Origin: Mycobacterium colombiense
Lineage (GTDB): Bacteria > Actinomycetota > Actinomycetes > Mycobacteriales > Mycobacteriaceae
DNA: 64,000 bases
NCBI RefSeq assembly: GCF_001672755.1
Contig: NZ_LZKI01000108.1
Span: 1-64,000 of the forward strand
Direction of reading: 5' to 3'
Position numbers and translations under genes: made by a program. Shown here piece after piece: positions 27,134 through 35,925 of the stretch; positions within the stretch are counted from its first letter, which is position 1, and every line of letters begins with the position of its first letter. The notes below the pieces were generated by a model that was given only the letters and a program-made list of their open reading frames with translations, was not told the origin of the DNA and made no database searches.

Positions 27134-27793
27134 CTAACCGCTTGTGCGGCAGCTGATTTCCATGCTGTCGCTGTCGCGAACCTGGAAGTTGAAGCTCACG
27201 TAGCCGTTATCGGGGTTGCGCACCCGGTCCAGATAGGGCGCCATGTCGGCCGAGCTGGCGTTGTCGGCGATGACCAGCACACCGGGTGACAGGCGCGGTT
27301 CCAGTAGTTCGAGCACGGGTAGGTACAGGTCCTTCCAGCCGTCGAGCAAGACGAAATCGACCGGCCCCGCCAGGTCCGCCAGGGTGGACAGCGCGTCGCC
27401 TTCGAGGATGGTGATGAGATCGTCCAGGCCGGTCTCGGCGAAAGTCTGCTTGGCCGCGGCGATCTTGGTATCGCTGAGTTCTGTGGTCACCACCCGGCCG
27501 GTGCCGTTGTCGCGCACCGCGGCGGCCAGGTGTACGGCGGAAATGCCGAAAGACATCCCGAATTCGACGATGGTCGCCGGGCGGGTGGCGCGTACCAGTG
27601 AATACAGCAGCCGGCCGGCTTCCGGTGTCACCGGGATGTAGAACTCGCTCATCGCCTCGGCCCGCTCCTGTGCGGTCATCGGGCGATCGAATGTGCCGCG
27701 CCGCTCGCGCAACAGCGACATCTGGCTTTTCGACTCGGCGTACATGCGATCGAGCGTCGAAGCGACCCGGGCATCCTGCAACGTTGTGGTCAT
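27134..27793 (-). CDS. Class I SAM-dependent O-methyltransferase
   Basis: A 219-residue methyltransferase of the catechol-O-methyltransferase-like O-MT family. It has the SAM motif IVEFGMSFGISAVHLAAAVRDNG, the acidic residue in VVTTELSDTKIAAAK, GDALSTLADLAGPVDFVLLDGWKDLYLPVLELL, and LVIADNASSADM, where metal ligands normally sit. The methyl acceptor is not known. It is convergent with the acyltransferase (2-bp gap) and divergent from the M-box leader. The position corresponds to a region that holds unrelated genes in M. tuberculosis. Confidence 0.88.
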   Translation of the reverse strand: MTTTLQDARVASTLDRMYAESKSQMSLLRERRGTFDRPMTAQERAEAMSEFYIPVTPEAGRLLYSLVRATRPATIVEFGMSFGISAVHLAAAVRDNGTGRVVTTELSDTKIAAAKQTFAETGLDDLITILEGDALSTLADLAGPVDFVLLDGWKDLYLPVLELLEPRLSPGVLVIADNASSADMAPYLDRVRNPDNGYVSFNFQVRDSDSMEISCRTSG

Positions 27794-27920
27794 GGCCTCG
27801 AGCCTAGGCGCGCAGCCTGGGCGGGCGCTGGGAGAGCCGCGCCGGGCGTCAGGGATCCGTTAAGCGTTGGACGCGCGTTTGACGGGCCCGCGACCGCGGT
27901 GTCACTATGTACCCTGCAAG

Positions 27921-28080
27921 CACCTCGGTAGGTGAGGCGTCTGCATGGATACAGGCCACTGACCCCGAACGTCGAGAGACGCCCCGGGTCAGGACAGCTC
28001 TTCCCGGACCCAAGGGTTGAGCCCAAGTGGCTTCTGGAATGTTCCGGATACGCCGTGCAGTGCCGAAGCTCCGACGAGAG
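27921..28080 (+). promoter_or_regulatory. M-box (ykoK) magnesium riboswitch aptamer
   Basis: The sequence matches the M-box RNA along its whole length. Key blocks in order are GGTAGGTGAGGCG, GGATACAGGCCACTGA, AACGTCGAGAGACGCC, GGGTTGAGCCCAAGTGGCTT, CTGGAATGTTCCGG, GCCGTGCAGTGC and GAAGCTCCGACGAG. The outer P1 stem can form between CTCG at 27924-27927 and CGAG at 28074-28077. M-box RNAs fold on Mg2+ and shut off downstream Mg2+-transport genes. Just after it, GACCCGCG (28087-28094) pairs with CGCGGGTC (28103-28110), but no U-run follows. Downstream on the same strand lie a leader peptide, a small protein and an NRAMP-related transporter. Confidence 0.95.
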
Positions 28081-28183
28081 GGGTGCGACCCGCGGCAGGT
28101 GTCGCGGGTCATTCCTGCCTCTTTCGTTCAGGTGAATGTGGTGACACCCGCGTGTGTCTTGGCCGTGAGGAGGTGAGGGCGAG

Positions 28184-28258
28184 ATGAGTCCCGGCGATAG
28201 TCCGTATCCGTATTCCGTTTTGCCCCGATCCGGTTCCGGCATTTCTTTCACCGCCTGA
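28184..28258 (+). CDS. Putative 24-aa proline/tyrosine-rich leader peptide downstream of M-box
   Basis: A short frame with a very strong ribosome-binding site (GAGGAGG, 28167-28173), an ATG at 28184 and a stop at 28256-28258, between the M-box aptamer and the first structural gene. The peptide has a PYPYSVLPR core with three prolines, two tyrosines and many serines. A proline-rich peptide encoded in an Mg2+-responsive leader is known for mgtL in Salmonella, where slow translation influences transcript fate; a similar role here is inference. No family can be assigned. Confidence 0.6.
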   Translation: MSPGDSPYPYSVLPRSGSGISFTA

Positions 28259-28328
28259 CCTCTCCTGGTGCTGCGCGGCTGAGACGCCGTGCCGATGCCG
28301 ATCGGGCCTCCGTCAGGAGAAGAAGATC

Positions 28329-28544
28329 ATGGCTTTTGTTATCACGCACCGTTTTTCCACCGCCTCCCGGATGCGCGGACGCTCGATGCTGCGCGCAGGT
28401 CGGTTGTTGGCCAACAGGTTTCACCTGCAGGCCGGCCTGACTCCGCAGGAGCGGGCCAACCTGTACGTGTCGAGGATGCCGATCGCGATGGTCACCGCAC
28501 CGCTGGGTGGCCACGCCTCGGGTTCCGGCAGCGACCGCCGCTGA
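28329..28544 (+). CDS. Small basic protein (71 aa) under the M-box leader
   Basis: A 71-residue basic protein with no recognised domain, starting MAFVITHRFSTASRMRGRS. It has an excellent Shine-Dalgarno (AGGAG, 28315-28319) and lies about 250 bp downstream of the M-box. The middle part LTPQERANLYVSRMPIAMVT may form a short amphipathic helix; there is no clear membrane segment. M-box leaders in M. tuberculosis also precede a small protein gene (Rv1535), but whether the two are homologous was not tested. It is presumably co-expressed with the transporter at 28660. Confidence 0.75.
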   Translation: MAFVITHRFSTASRMRGRSMLRAGRLLANRFHLQAGLTPQERANLYVSRMPIAMVTAPLGGHASGSGSDRR

Positions 28545-28554
28545 ACCACTGCCT

Positions 28555-28587
28555 CGGCGACGGGCGTCACAGCGCCGCCCGTCGCCG
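28555..28587 (+). promoter_or_regulatory. 12-bp perfect intercistronic hairpin
   Basis: Left arm 28555-28566 (CGGCGACGGGCG) pairs perfectly with 28576-28587 around a 9-base loop. It lies between the 71-aa gene and the transporter start at 28660 and has no U-run, so it is more likely a processing, stability or translation-tuning element than an intrinsic terminator. Confidence 0.55.
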
Positions 28588-28659
28588 CAGGCGCGTTGAG
28601 TGCCGCAACCACGACTGCCTCACCGCGGAGTGAGAACGGTTCGAGATAGCGAGGATTCG

Positions 28660-30459
28660 ATGACTTCGATCGACACCGGCGGCGGCCGCCGCGACCCGGG
28701 GTTCACCGCTGCCGCGCCGGAAGACGCACGCCCCGAGGCGCAAAGCCCGACGGTGCTGGATTCCGCGCACGTCGGCGACATCGTCGGCGCTTTCGGGCGG
28801 ATCCGGCGCGACGGGGAGGGGTACGGGGCATTCAGCGGCCGTTGGCGCCGCCTGCGCACACTGGCCGTCATCACCGGACCCGGTCTGATCGTCATGGTGG
28901 GCGACAATGACGCCGGCGGCGTCGCGACTTACGCGCAGGCCGGCCAGAACTACGGCATGGGGCTGCTGTGGACGCTGGCACTGCTGATCCCGGTGCTTTA
29001 CGTGAATCAGGAGATGGTGCTGCGGCTTGGTGCGGTGGCCCGGGTTGGGCACGCGCGCTTGATATTCGAGCGGTTCGGCAAGTTCTGGGGCGCCTTCAGC
29101 GTCGGTGATCTGTTGGTGCTGAACGCGTTGACGATTGTGACCGAATTCATCGGCGTCTCACTGGCTCTCGGGTACCTGGGCTGCCCGAGAATCGTCGCCG
29201 TCCCGGCCGCGGCGGTGCTGCTGTTCGCGGTGGTGGCCGGCGGGTCGTTCCGCCGCTGGGAGCGGTTGATGTTCCTGCTGATTGCGGTGAACGTGCTGAT
29301 CTTCCCGATGGTGTGGCTGGTCCATCCGACCCCGAAAGCGACGGTGGCGGGCCTGATCCCGCAGTTCCCCGGTGGCCTCAACTCGACGGTGCTGCTCCTG
29401 GTGGTCGCGATCGTGGGCACCACGGTCGCGCCGTGGCAGCTGTTCTTCCAGCAGTCCAACGTGGTGGACAAGCGCATTACCGCCCGCTGGATCCCCTACG
29501 GCCGAGCGGATTTGGCCATCGGAATCGTCGTGGTCATGGTCGGCGCCACGGCGTTGATGTCTGTGGCGGCGTTCGGGTTGACCGGCACCGCCGACGTGGG
29601 TCACTTCACCGATGCGGGCGCTGTCGCCGCGGGATTGTCGAAGCATTCGGGCGGCACGCTGGGCGTGCTGTTCGCGATCATCCTGCTGGACGCGTCGCTG
29701 ATCGGCGCCAACGCCGTCGGCCTGGCGACCACCTACGCGGTCGGCGATGCCATGGGCAAGCGGCACTCGTTGCACTGGAAGATCAGCGAGGCCCCGCTGT
29801 TCTACGGTGGCTACGCGATACTGCTGGGGGTTTCGGCGGCGGTCTCCTTCAGCCCCGACCACATCCTGGGCCTGGTGACGCAGGGCGTGCAGGCGCTCGC
29901 CGGTGTCCTGCTTCCCTCGGCCACCGTCTTTCTGGTGCTGCTGTGCAACGACCGGGCGGTGCTGGGCCCGTGGGTGAACACGGTGCGGCAGAACATCATT
30001 GCGTGGACCATCGTGTGGTGTCTGGTGCTGCTGTCGCTGGCTTTGACGGCCGCGACCTTCTTCCCGGACCTGTCCACCGCCACGCTCGAGCAGGGCCTCG
30101 CCGGCGGAGCGGTGCTGGGCGTCATCGGCGGCGCTCTGATGATCGTCGTCGGCCGGCGGCACCGCAACCTGACCGATGCCGAAGCCATCGTGCGCACGCT
30201 CGGCGGCGGCCTGGACCCGGAGGAGGTCGACGAACTCGACGAGGCTTCGTCGCTGACGCGTGCCGAGCGGCGGGCCGTACGTCGCCAGGACCGGGCCGGC
30301 TGGCAGACGCCGAACCTCGCGCTGCTCGATCGGCCGACGATGTCACCGATGCGCCGGGCGGGGCTGTTCACCCTGCGGGGCTACCTGGTGGTGGCCGTCG
30401 CCTTCGTCATCATAAAAATCGTACAGGCCGGTGTGGTCGGGCCGGCCGCCTCACTGTGA
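28660..30459 (+). CDS. NRAMP-family transporter of the Mg2+-type (NRMT-like)
   Basis: A 599-residue SLC11/NRAMP-fold membrane protein with about eleven membrane segments and long soluble ends. Canonical Mn/Fe transporters have DPGN in helix 1 and an AxxMPH-type motif in helix 6. Here helix 1 reads GDNDAGGVAT (Asp84-Ala-Gly-Gly87) and helix 6 reads TTVAPWQLFFQQS (Ala257 where the soft-metal-selective Met sits). Those substitutions are the ones described for NRAMP-related magnesium transporters. Combined with the M-box leader, this argues for Mg2+ uptake. The start ATG 28660 has GAGG upstream; a longer frame upstream lacks one. The gene overlaps the convergent oxidoreductase by 9 bp. Confidence 0.9.
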   Translation: MTSIDTGGGRRDPGFTAAAPEDARPEAQSPTVLDSAHVGDIVGAFGRIRRDGEGYGAFSGRWRRLRTLAVITGPGLIVMVGDNDAGGVATYAQAGQNYGMGLLWTLALLIPVLYVNQEMVLRLGAVARVGHARLIFERFGKFWGAFSVGDLLVLNALTIVTEFIGVSLALGYLGCPRIVAVPAAAVLLFAVVAGGSFRRWERLMFLLIAVNVLIFPMVWLVHPTPKATVAGLIPQFPGGLNSTVLLLVVAIVGTTVAPWQLFFQQSNVVDKRITARWIPYGRADLAIGIVVVMVGATALMSVAAFGLTGTADVGHFTDAGAVAAGLSKHSGGTLGVLFAIILLDASLIGANAVGLATTYAVGDAMGKRHSLHWKISEAPLFYGGYAILLGVSAAVSFSPDHILGLVTQGVQALAGVLLPSATVFLVLLCNDRAVLGPWVNTVRQNIIAWTIVWCLVLLSLALTAATFFPDLSTATLEQGLAGGAVLGVIGGALMIVVGRRHRNLTDAEAIVRTLGGGLDPEEVDELDEASSLTRAERRAVRRQDRAGWQTPNLALLDRPTMSPMRRAGLFTLRGYLVVAVAFVIIKIVQAGVVGPAASL

Positions 30460-31395
30460 GTTAGTGGGCAGCAGAACGATTTTCCCGTGGGTGTGCCGCT
30501 GCTCCAGCTCGGCATACGCGTCGGCCACCCGGTCCAGTGGATAGGTTGAGGCGATGTCGAACTCGATGGCGCCGGAGACGATCAGGTCGGCCATCTCGGC
30601 GAGCACCTCGGGCGTCGAGGCCTCCATGCTGCCCTCGGTTTTGGCACCCACTTCCGCCGCCTTCTGGAACGAGATGATGGTGTCGATCCGTTCGGGTGCC
30701 ACGCCGAGATCGACGGCGAGCTGGACGTAGTCCGGGCCGAACAGATCGATGAATGCGTCGATGCCATCCGGCGCCGCCTCGCGCAGCCGCTCGGCCAGCC
30801 CGTCACCGTAGGCGATCGGACTGACGCCATGTGCGTGCAGCCAGTCGGCGTTGCCGGGCCCGGCGATGCCGAGCACCCGCGCCTCGCGCAGCACCAGGAG
30901 CTGCACGACCAGGCTGCCCACCCCGCCCGCGGCGGCCGACACGGCGATCGTCTCACCCGGTTGGGGAGCGACCGCGCGAACGGCCGCGTAGGCGGTCACC
31001 CCGACCACATACAGCGAACCTGCTGCCTCCCAACTGAGTTGGGCCGGTTTGTGGATCAACTGGTTCACCGGAACCGCGGTGTGGGTGGCGTGGCTGGACC
31101 GTCGCAGGCTGAACCCCAGGACTTCGTCGCCGACGGAAAACTGGGTGACGCCGGGTCCCACGGCGGTGACGACGCCGGCCAGATCGCTGCCCTGGCCGGA
31201 GGGAAAGGTGGCCGGGAACATCTCGTGCATCGCCCCGACCCGGATGCCGGCCTCGCCGGGGTTTATGCCGGCGGCTCGAACCTCGACGACGACTTCGTTG
31301 GGCCCGGGGGAGGGCATCTCGATGTCGGCGACGTACAACACCTCGCGCCCCCCGTAACGGTCGAACCGCACTGCGCGCGCCGCTGCAGCCGTCAT
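30451..31395 (-). CDS. Quinone oxidoreductase-like MDR protein
   Basis: A 314-residue medium-chain reductase of the zinc-free quinone oxidoreductase (zeta-crystallin) type. The N-terminal GroES-like domain includes EVRAAGINPGEAGIRVG and GQGSDLAGVVTAVGPGV. The NADPH-binding motif is ETIAVSAAAGGVGSLVVQLLVLR. No zinc-ligand cysteines are present. It would reduce quinones or activated alkenes with NADPH. The start is the ATG 31393-31395 with AAGGAG just upstream; a longer in-frame start is not needed. It is divergent from the lipoprotein gene. Confidence 0.9.
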   Translation of the reverse strand: MTAAAARAVRFDRYGGREVLYVADIEMPSPGPNEVVVEVRAAGINPGEAGIRVGAMHEMFPATFPSGQGSDLAGVVTAVGPGVTQFSVGDEVLGFSLRRSSHATHTAVPVNQLIHKPAQLSWEAAGSLYVVGVTAYAAVRAVAPQPGETIAVSAAAGGVGSLVVQLLVLREARVLGIAGPGNADWLHAHGVSPIAYGDGLAERLREAAPDGIDAFIDLFGPDYVQLAVDLGVAPERIDTIISFQKAAEVGAKTEGSMEASTPEVLAEMADLIVSGAIEFDIASTYPLDRVADAYAELEQRHTHGKIVLLPTNSQ

Positions 31396-31576
31396 GCCGA
31401 TCTCCTTCCGCGCGAGGATGCTCTTACCCACGCCAGCATAGGCACCCGAAGTGCTACCCAGCAGACGTCGAGTGGGCTTATGTTCGTAGCAACGCCTGGT
31501 TCATAACAGCATTCCGCCGGCGGCGTCGGGAGCCGCGGGGAAAGCCGGATACCGATGACACGTGGAAGGAACATGC

Positions 31577-32191
31577 GTGCAAGTTGATCGGATCGGCATC
31601 GCCGCCTGGGCCGTTGCCGTCGTCGTGGCCGCCGCCGCGAGCGCTGGATGTGGCGGCGCCGACAAGGCCGCGCCCCCGTCGGCCTCGAGCACCGCCGTCA
31701 CTTCGACCAGTACGAGCGTGGTCACCGGGCCGCCCTCGGGCCAACCGTCGGATTACGGCTTCCTGCTGATCAAGCCGAACGACGTGGGCGGCGGTCTCAC
31801 CGCGCCACAGTCGCCCATGCTCAACCCCAACAACGCGCCGGGGGTTGCCCAGCTGTTCGCCAACGCCGACAGCAGCCGGCGGCTGTGGGACACCATTACG
31901 GTCGCCGCGGATCCCTCGGCGGCCGCCGCCGAATTGGCTTCCACCCAAGGCAGTTACAACGGCAAGGTGACCGGCAGTTGGCAACCGCTCGCCGTCGGCG
32001 CCCACGGGGTGACGATCTCGGGCCCCTCGCCGGACAACTCCCAGGCGATGGCGGTCTTGGTCTTCACCGAAGGCAAGGCGTTGGTCACCCTGGAGTTCGA
32101 CAGCGCGCCGACGGACCCGACCGATCCGGCCGTCGCCCTCGATATCGCCCGCAAGCAGGATGGCGCGGTCAAGGCCGGGCTGCCCGGCTAG
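31577..32191 (+). CDS. Probable lipoprotein
   Basis: A 204-residue exported protein. A short N-terminus and hydrophobic stretch (IAAWAVAVVVAAAASAGC) end in a lipobox ASAGC, followed by a Ser/Thr-rich linker and a soluble domain (YGFLLIKPNDVGGGLTAPQ, LWDTITVAADPSAAAAELAS, TLEFDSAPTDPTDPAVALDIARKQ). It should be anchored to the outer face of the membrane by its modified cysteine. The family was not recognised; it resembles several small mycobacterial Lpp/Lpq lipoproteins of unknown function. The start is GTG 31577, with GAAGGA 6 bases upstream. It is convergent with the carboxylic acid reductase gene. Confidence 0.82.
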   Translation: MQVDRIGIAAWAVAVVVAAAASAGCGGADKAAPPSASSTAVTSTSTSVVTGPPSGQPSDYGFLLIKPNDVGGGLTAPQSPMLNPNNAPGVAQLFANADSSRRLWDTITVAADPSAAAAELASTQGSYNGKVTGSWQPLAVGAHGVTISGPSPDNSQAMAVLVFTEGKALVTLEFDSAPTDPTDPAVALDIARKQDGAVKAGLPG

Positions 32192-32202
32192 CTCGGTAGC
32201 GG

Positions 32203-35200
32203 TTACACCAACCCCAGCAAGCCCAGATCAGCGACGTACTTGTCGATCAACGCCGCCGACAGATGCGGAATGTCTTCGGCCGCGCCGATTTTCGCCGCCC
32301 GCACGGCGTTGCGGAACACGTCGGTGGGGGCCGGGGCACCGCGCAGCGGGGTCTCCGGTTTCCGGTAGGCGTCCAGCAACGGCAGCACCGAATGCTGGCG
32401 CTGCTTGTCGGGCAAGGCACGGAGGGCGGTCGTGAACCGGCCCAGCCACTCGTCGTAGTCCTCGATGCGCCGGATGTCGTGCCCGGCGGCGATCAACCAG
32501 TCGACGAACACATCCAGCGAGATGCCGTCGTCGTGCGGGTTCATCACGTCGAAGGACCGGTAGGTGCCGAATTCCTCGGCGGCCGAGGCGATCTGTTCGC
32601 CGAGCGTGGTCACCGCTTCGGCCACGAAGTCGGCGGGCAGCCCGTCGTAGTGGGCGACCGCACGGTTTCCCCGCGGATCGGTCTGGTAGAAGGAGGCCGG
32701 CGCGATACCGGTGGTCAGCAAGCTGAATAGCAAGCGGGTGAACGCATCCGGAACATTGAGCTGTCCGGCATACCGGCTGTGCGCCAGGATCATGTCGGAC
32801 CGGAAGACCGCGACCGGCACGCCGCACAGGTCGTGTGCCTCGCGCAGCAGCACCTCGCCGGCCCACTTGCTGTTCGCGTACCCGTTCGCATAACTGTCAT
32901 CGACCGGCCTCAGCGCGCTGACGGTGCGGATGTCACCGTCCTCGGCGAACGCGGCCGGATCGACCGACAGGGCCACCGCGACGGTCGACATGTACGTGAC
33001 GGGCTTGATCCGTGTCGTGATCGCCAGGCGAATCAACTCGGCGGTGCCCACCACGTTGGGGCCGAAGAGTTGGTCGTAGGGCAACACGTGGTTGACCAGT
33101 GCGGCCGGATGCACGATCAGATCCACACTCCGCGCGAGGCGCTCCCAGGTGCCTTGCTCCAGGCCAAGATTCGGCTCACCGATGTCGCCGACAATGATCT
33201 CGAGGTGATCGGCGGCCAGCGTGCGAAAGCGCTCCAGCAACTGTGGATCGCCGCTGTCGAAGACGGTCTCGAGGCGTTTGGTGGCGGCCGCCGAATCCGC
33301 GGCCCGGATGATGGAGATGAGTTTTCCGCCGGTCTCGGCGAGCCGTTCGAGCCACTCCAGGACCAGGAAGCGTCCGAGGTAGCCGTTGGCACCGGTGAGC
33401 AGGACGGTGTGCGGCGTGCCGGTCGCGCGCGGCAGCGCCGGGGCCTCGGCCAGCGTGGCCGCGTCGATGAACTTGTCCAACGTGAGGTCTGCGGCGCGGA
33501 CCTGCGTCGCGCCCCGCCCGTGCGCGGTTGCGAAGGTCGGCCGTCGCGACCCCGATTCGCGTTCGGATTCAACGTATTCCGCGAGCTGGCTCAGGTCGGT
33601 CGCCGGGCCGGTGATCATTCCGACGGGCACCTCGACATCGAAGATGTCACGCAGCAGGTTGGAGAACGTCAACGCCGACAGGGAGTCGCCACCGAGCTCG
33701 ATGAACAGCGCGTGGGGGGCCGGTGGCCCGCCGGCCAGGCCGAGCAGCGCCTCGGCGGCGCGGCTGAGGGTGAAGATCACCGGATGGTCGGCCGCGCCTT
33801 CGCGCAAGGCGCGCAATTCGGTCACCCGATTTTCGGCCAACTCCGCGTACAGCTGTTCGAGCCGGGCGCCGTAGTGCTCTTTGAGCTTGGGCCGCAACAG
33901 CTTTCCTACCCCGGAGAGCAGACCGTTGTCCTCGCTGAACGGCTCTGTCTCGACCACGAAGTCCACGGGTACCTCGTAGGACTGCAGCTCGGCGAGTTTG
34001 GCCGACTGGCGCAGGGATTCGCCCAGGGCGGCCTTCAGGCCGTCGGCATCGCCGGCGAACCTCTCCGCCGCGTCGTCGGTCGGGACGACCACGGCCAGCA
34101 GATAGGGCCGCTCGCTGTTGCCGTAGACGAAGATCTGGCGTACCAGGGCCGCGCTGGAGAACACCGCTTCCAGGCGCGCCACCGCGACGAACTCGCCCTG
34201 GGCCAGCTTCAGCACGTTGTTGCGGCGGTCGACGTAGGCGAGCCGGCCCGGCTCCAACTCGGCCATCACGTCACCGGTGCGGTAGTAGCCCTCGGGATCG
34301 AAGGCGTTGGCGGTGACATCGGGCCGTTTGAAGTACCCGGGCGTGGCGGTCAGCGACTTCACCAGCAATTCGCCTCGCGGATAAGGCTTGTCGGTGAGGA
34401 AGTAGCCCAACTCGGGAACATCGATGAGCTTGTAGTCCAGCACCGGCGGTTGGTTGATCCGGCCGTCCTTGGTCACCATGCCGACCTCGGTCAGCCCGTA
34501 GCCATCGAGAACGTGTACACCCAAGCAGGTTTCGATGAAACCACGCATCTCGGCCGCCAGCGGTGCGGTGCCGCAGAAGGCGGTCACGATTCGCCCACCG
34601 AGCACCTGCTCGCGCAGCTCGGCCTGGGCTTGTGCTTGCGCCGCGCCGGTGTCGGCGCCCGCGACTTCGAATCGATCGACCGCGCTCTGGTAGCGCTGGT
34701 ACAGCATCTCCGCGACACGCGGCACCAGCCCCATCTCGGTGGGGCGCACCAGGTTCCAGTCGTCGAACAGGGTGGACAGGTCGCTCTCCGGGACGAAGTA
34801 ACTGGTTCCACCCGCCTGGAACGCGGTCGACAGCGGTATCCGCCCGCCCAGGTGATTGAGGGGCATGAAATTCACGTTGATCACCGGGGTGTCGGTGAAG
34901 TCGGGCATCAGTTCGGTGGTCCACAGCCGGCACAGCATCCGCTCGGTGTACATGGCGCCCTTGGGCAATCCGGTGCTGCCTGAGGTGTACATGATCATGG
35001 CCAGCCGCTCGTCGGTGTCGCCGGTGAAGATCGGCTCCGGCGGCAGGGTCCGCCCGCGCTCGATCACCCCGTCGAGGGTCTCGATGGTGACCGTGACGCC
35101 GGCGCCCGTCAGCTTCGCCTGCGCGCGTTCGACGGCCTCGCGCTGGTCGTCGACCTCGGGCCGGTAGTCGAAGACCACGACCCGCCGCAACGACGAGCTA

Positions 35201-35784
35201 CCCAGTGCCGCTTCGACGGCGAGGTCGAGATAACCGACACCGGCCGCCAATATCGAGGGCTCGACCTCCTCGACGATCGGCCTCAGCCGCGAGGCCGTCG
35301 TGTTGTGCTGCAGCGGAACGGCCACCAGTCCGAGGTAGGCACAGACCAGATCGATGGTGAGGTACTCGGCGCTCGCGAAACCGACGGTGGCGACGACGTC
35401 GCCGGGCGCAACGGGATTGGCGGCGTCTTGTCGCCATGCGCCGGCGATGGCGCGGACGTTGGCCCACAAGTCGCGGTAGGTCATGGTGTCGAACCGGGGC
35501 AGCAGTTGCGCGCTGGTCCGGCCGGTGGCGGGATCGGTGGTCAACGAGCGGGCCCGCCAGCCCAGTGCGGGCCGATCGGCGTAGCCCTCGGCGAAGATTT
35601 CCAGGATCTGCGGCAGCCGGAGGCCGGGTTCGCGTGCAGCGAGCTGCAGGGCGGAATCGGGCTTGGTGCTGCGGAACTCCGCGTCGCGGGCGTCCAGGTC
35701 GCGGATGCGGTCGGCTACCTGTTGGCGTGCCGCGCTGATCGGGCCTGTAGAGCTAACTTTCGCGCGCGTCGCGTGGTCGGTCAT
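32203..35784 (-). CDS. car: Carboxylic acid reductase (FadD9-like)
   Basis: A 1,193-residue three-domain enzyme that reduces carboxylic acids to aldehydes with ATP and NADPH. The adenylation domain (about 1-650) has [19 protein letters not shown] and [34 protein letters not shown]. The carrier domain has the phosphopantetheine Ser in [16 protein letters not shown] at about 698. The reductase domain (about 770-1193) has [19 protein letters not shown] and [16 protein letters not shown] (Tyr/Lys pair). It needs a phosphopantetheinyl transferase encoded elsewhere. It matches M. tuberculosis FadD9 (1,168 residues) in layout, but is not at this locus there. GAGGCGG precedes the ATG. Confidence 0.95.
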   Translation of the reverse strand: MTDHATRAKVSSTGPISAARQQVADRIRDLDARDAEFRSTKPDSALQLAAREPGLRLPQILEIFAEGYADRPALGWRARSLTTDPATGRTSAQLLPRFDTMTYRDLWANVRAIAGAWRQDAANPVAPGDVVATVGFASAEYLTIDLVCAYLGLVAVPLQHNTTASRLRPIVEEVEPSILAAGVGYLDLAVEAALGSSSLRRVVVFDYRPEVDDQREAVERAQAKLTGAGVTVTIETLDGVIERGRTLPPEPIFTGDTDERLAMIMYTSGSTGLPKGAMYTERMLCRLWTTELMPDFTDTPVINVNFMPLNHLGGRIPLSTAFQAGGTSYFVPESDLSTLFDDWNLVRPTEMGLVPRVAEMLYQRYQSAVDRFEVAGADTGAAQAQAQAELREQVLGGRIVTAFCGTAPLAAEMRGFIETCLGVHVLDGYGLTEVGMVTKDGRINQPPVLDYKLIDVPELGYFLTDKPYPRGELLVKSLTATPGYFKRPDVTANAFDPEGYYRTGDVMAELEPGRLAYVDRRNNVLKLAQGEFVAVARLEAVFSSAALVRQIFVYGNSERPYLLAVVVPTDDAAERFAGDADGLKAALGESLRQSAKLAELQSYEVPVDFVVETEPFSEDNGLLSGVGKLLRPKLKEHYGARLEQLYAELAENRVTELRALREGAADHPVIFTLSRAAEALLGLAGGPPAPHALFIELGGDSLSALTFSNLLRDIFDVEVPVGMITGPATDLSQLAEYVESERESGSRRPTFATAHGRGATQVRAADLTLDKFIDAATLAEAPALPRATGTPHTVLLTGANGYLGRFLVLEWLERLAETGGKLISIIRAADSAAATKRLETVFDSGDPQLLERFRTLAADHLEIIVGDIGEPNLGLEQGTWERLARSVDLIVHPAALVNHVLPYDQLFGPNVVGTAELIRLAITTRIKPVTYMSTVAVALSVDPAAFAEDGDIRTVSALRPVDDSYANGYANSKWAGEVLLREAHDLCGVPVAVFRSDMILAHSRYAGQLNVPDAFTRLLFSLLTTGIAPASFYQTDPRGNRAVAHYDGLPADFVAEAVTTLGEQIASAAEEFGTYRSFDVMNPHDDGISLDVFVDWLIAAGHDIRRIEDYDEWLGRFTTALRALPDKQRQHSVLPLLDAYRKPETPLRGAPAPTDVFRNAVRAAKIGAAEDIPHLSAALIDKYVADLGLLGLV

Positions 35785-35925
35785 GGCCCGCCTCTCGTTG
35801 ACGATCGTTCGTCTACCTGAACGAACCCCCGTGGGCCACGCTTCCGTTCAATGGTTGTGACGGTCGTCACATGACGGATGCGCGGCGCTGAGTTGGCGGG
35901 AACGCCGCGGCTACGTTGTTGACGC

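Noticed and set aside
28087..28110. Hairpin after the M-box as an intrinsic terminator
   Set aside because: The stem is good but no U-run follows, so it was not called a terminator.
28660..30459. Ordinary MntH-type Mn2+/Fe2+ transporter
   Set aside because: The DPGN motif and the metal-selective Met are both replaced, and the leader is an Mg2+ riboswitch, so the Mn2+ label would be misleading.
32779..34983. A 734-codon open frame on the plus strand opposite the carboxylic acid reductase
   Set aside because: It is antisense to a full three-domain enzyme with intact motifs. Its composition (Arg/Gly/His/Asp-rich) is typical of GC-rich antisense frames.
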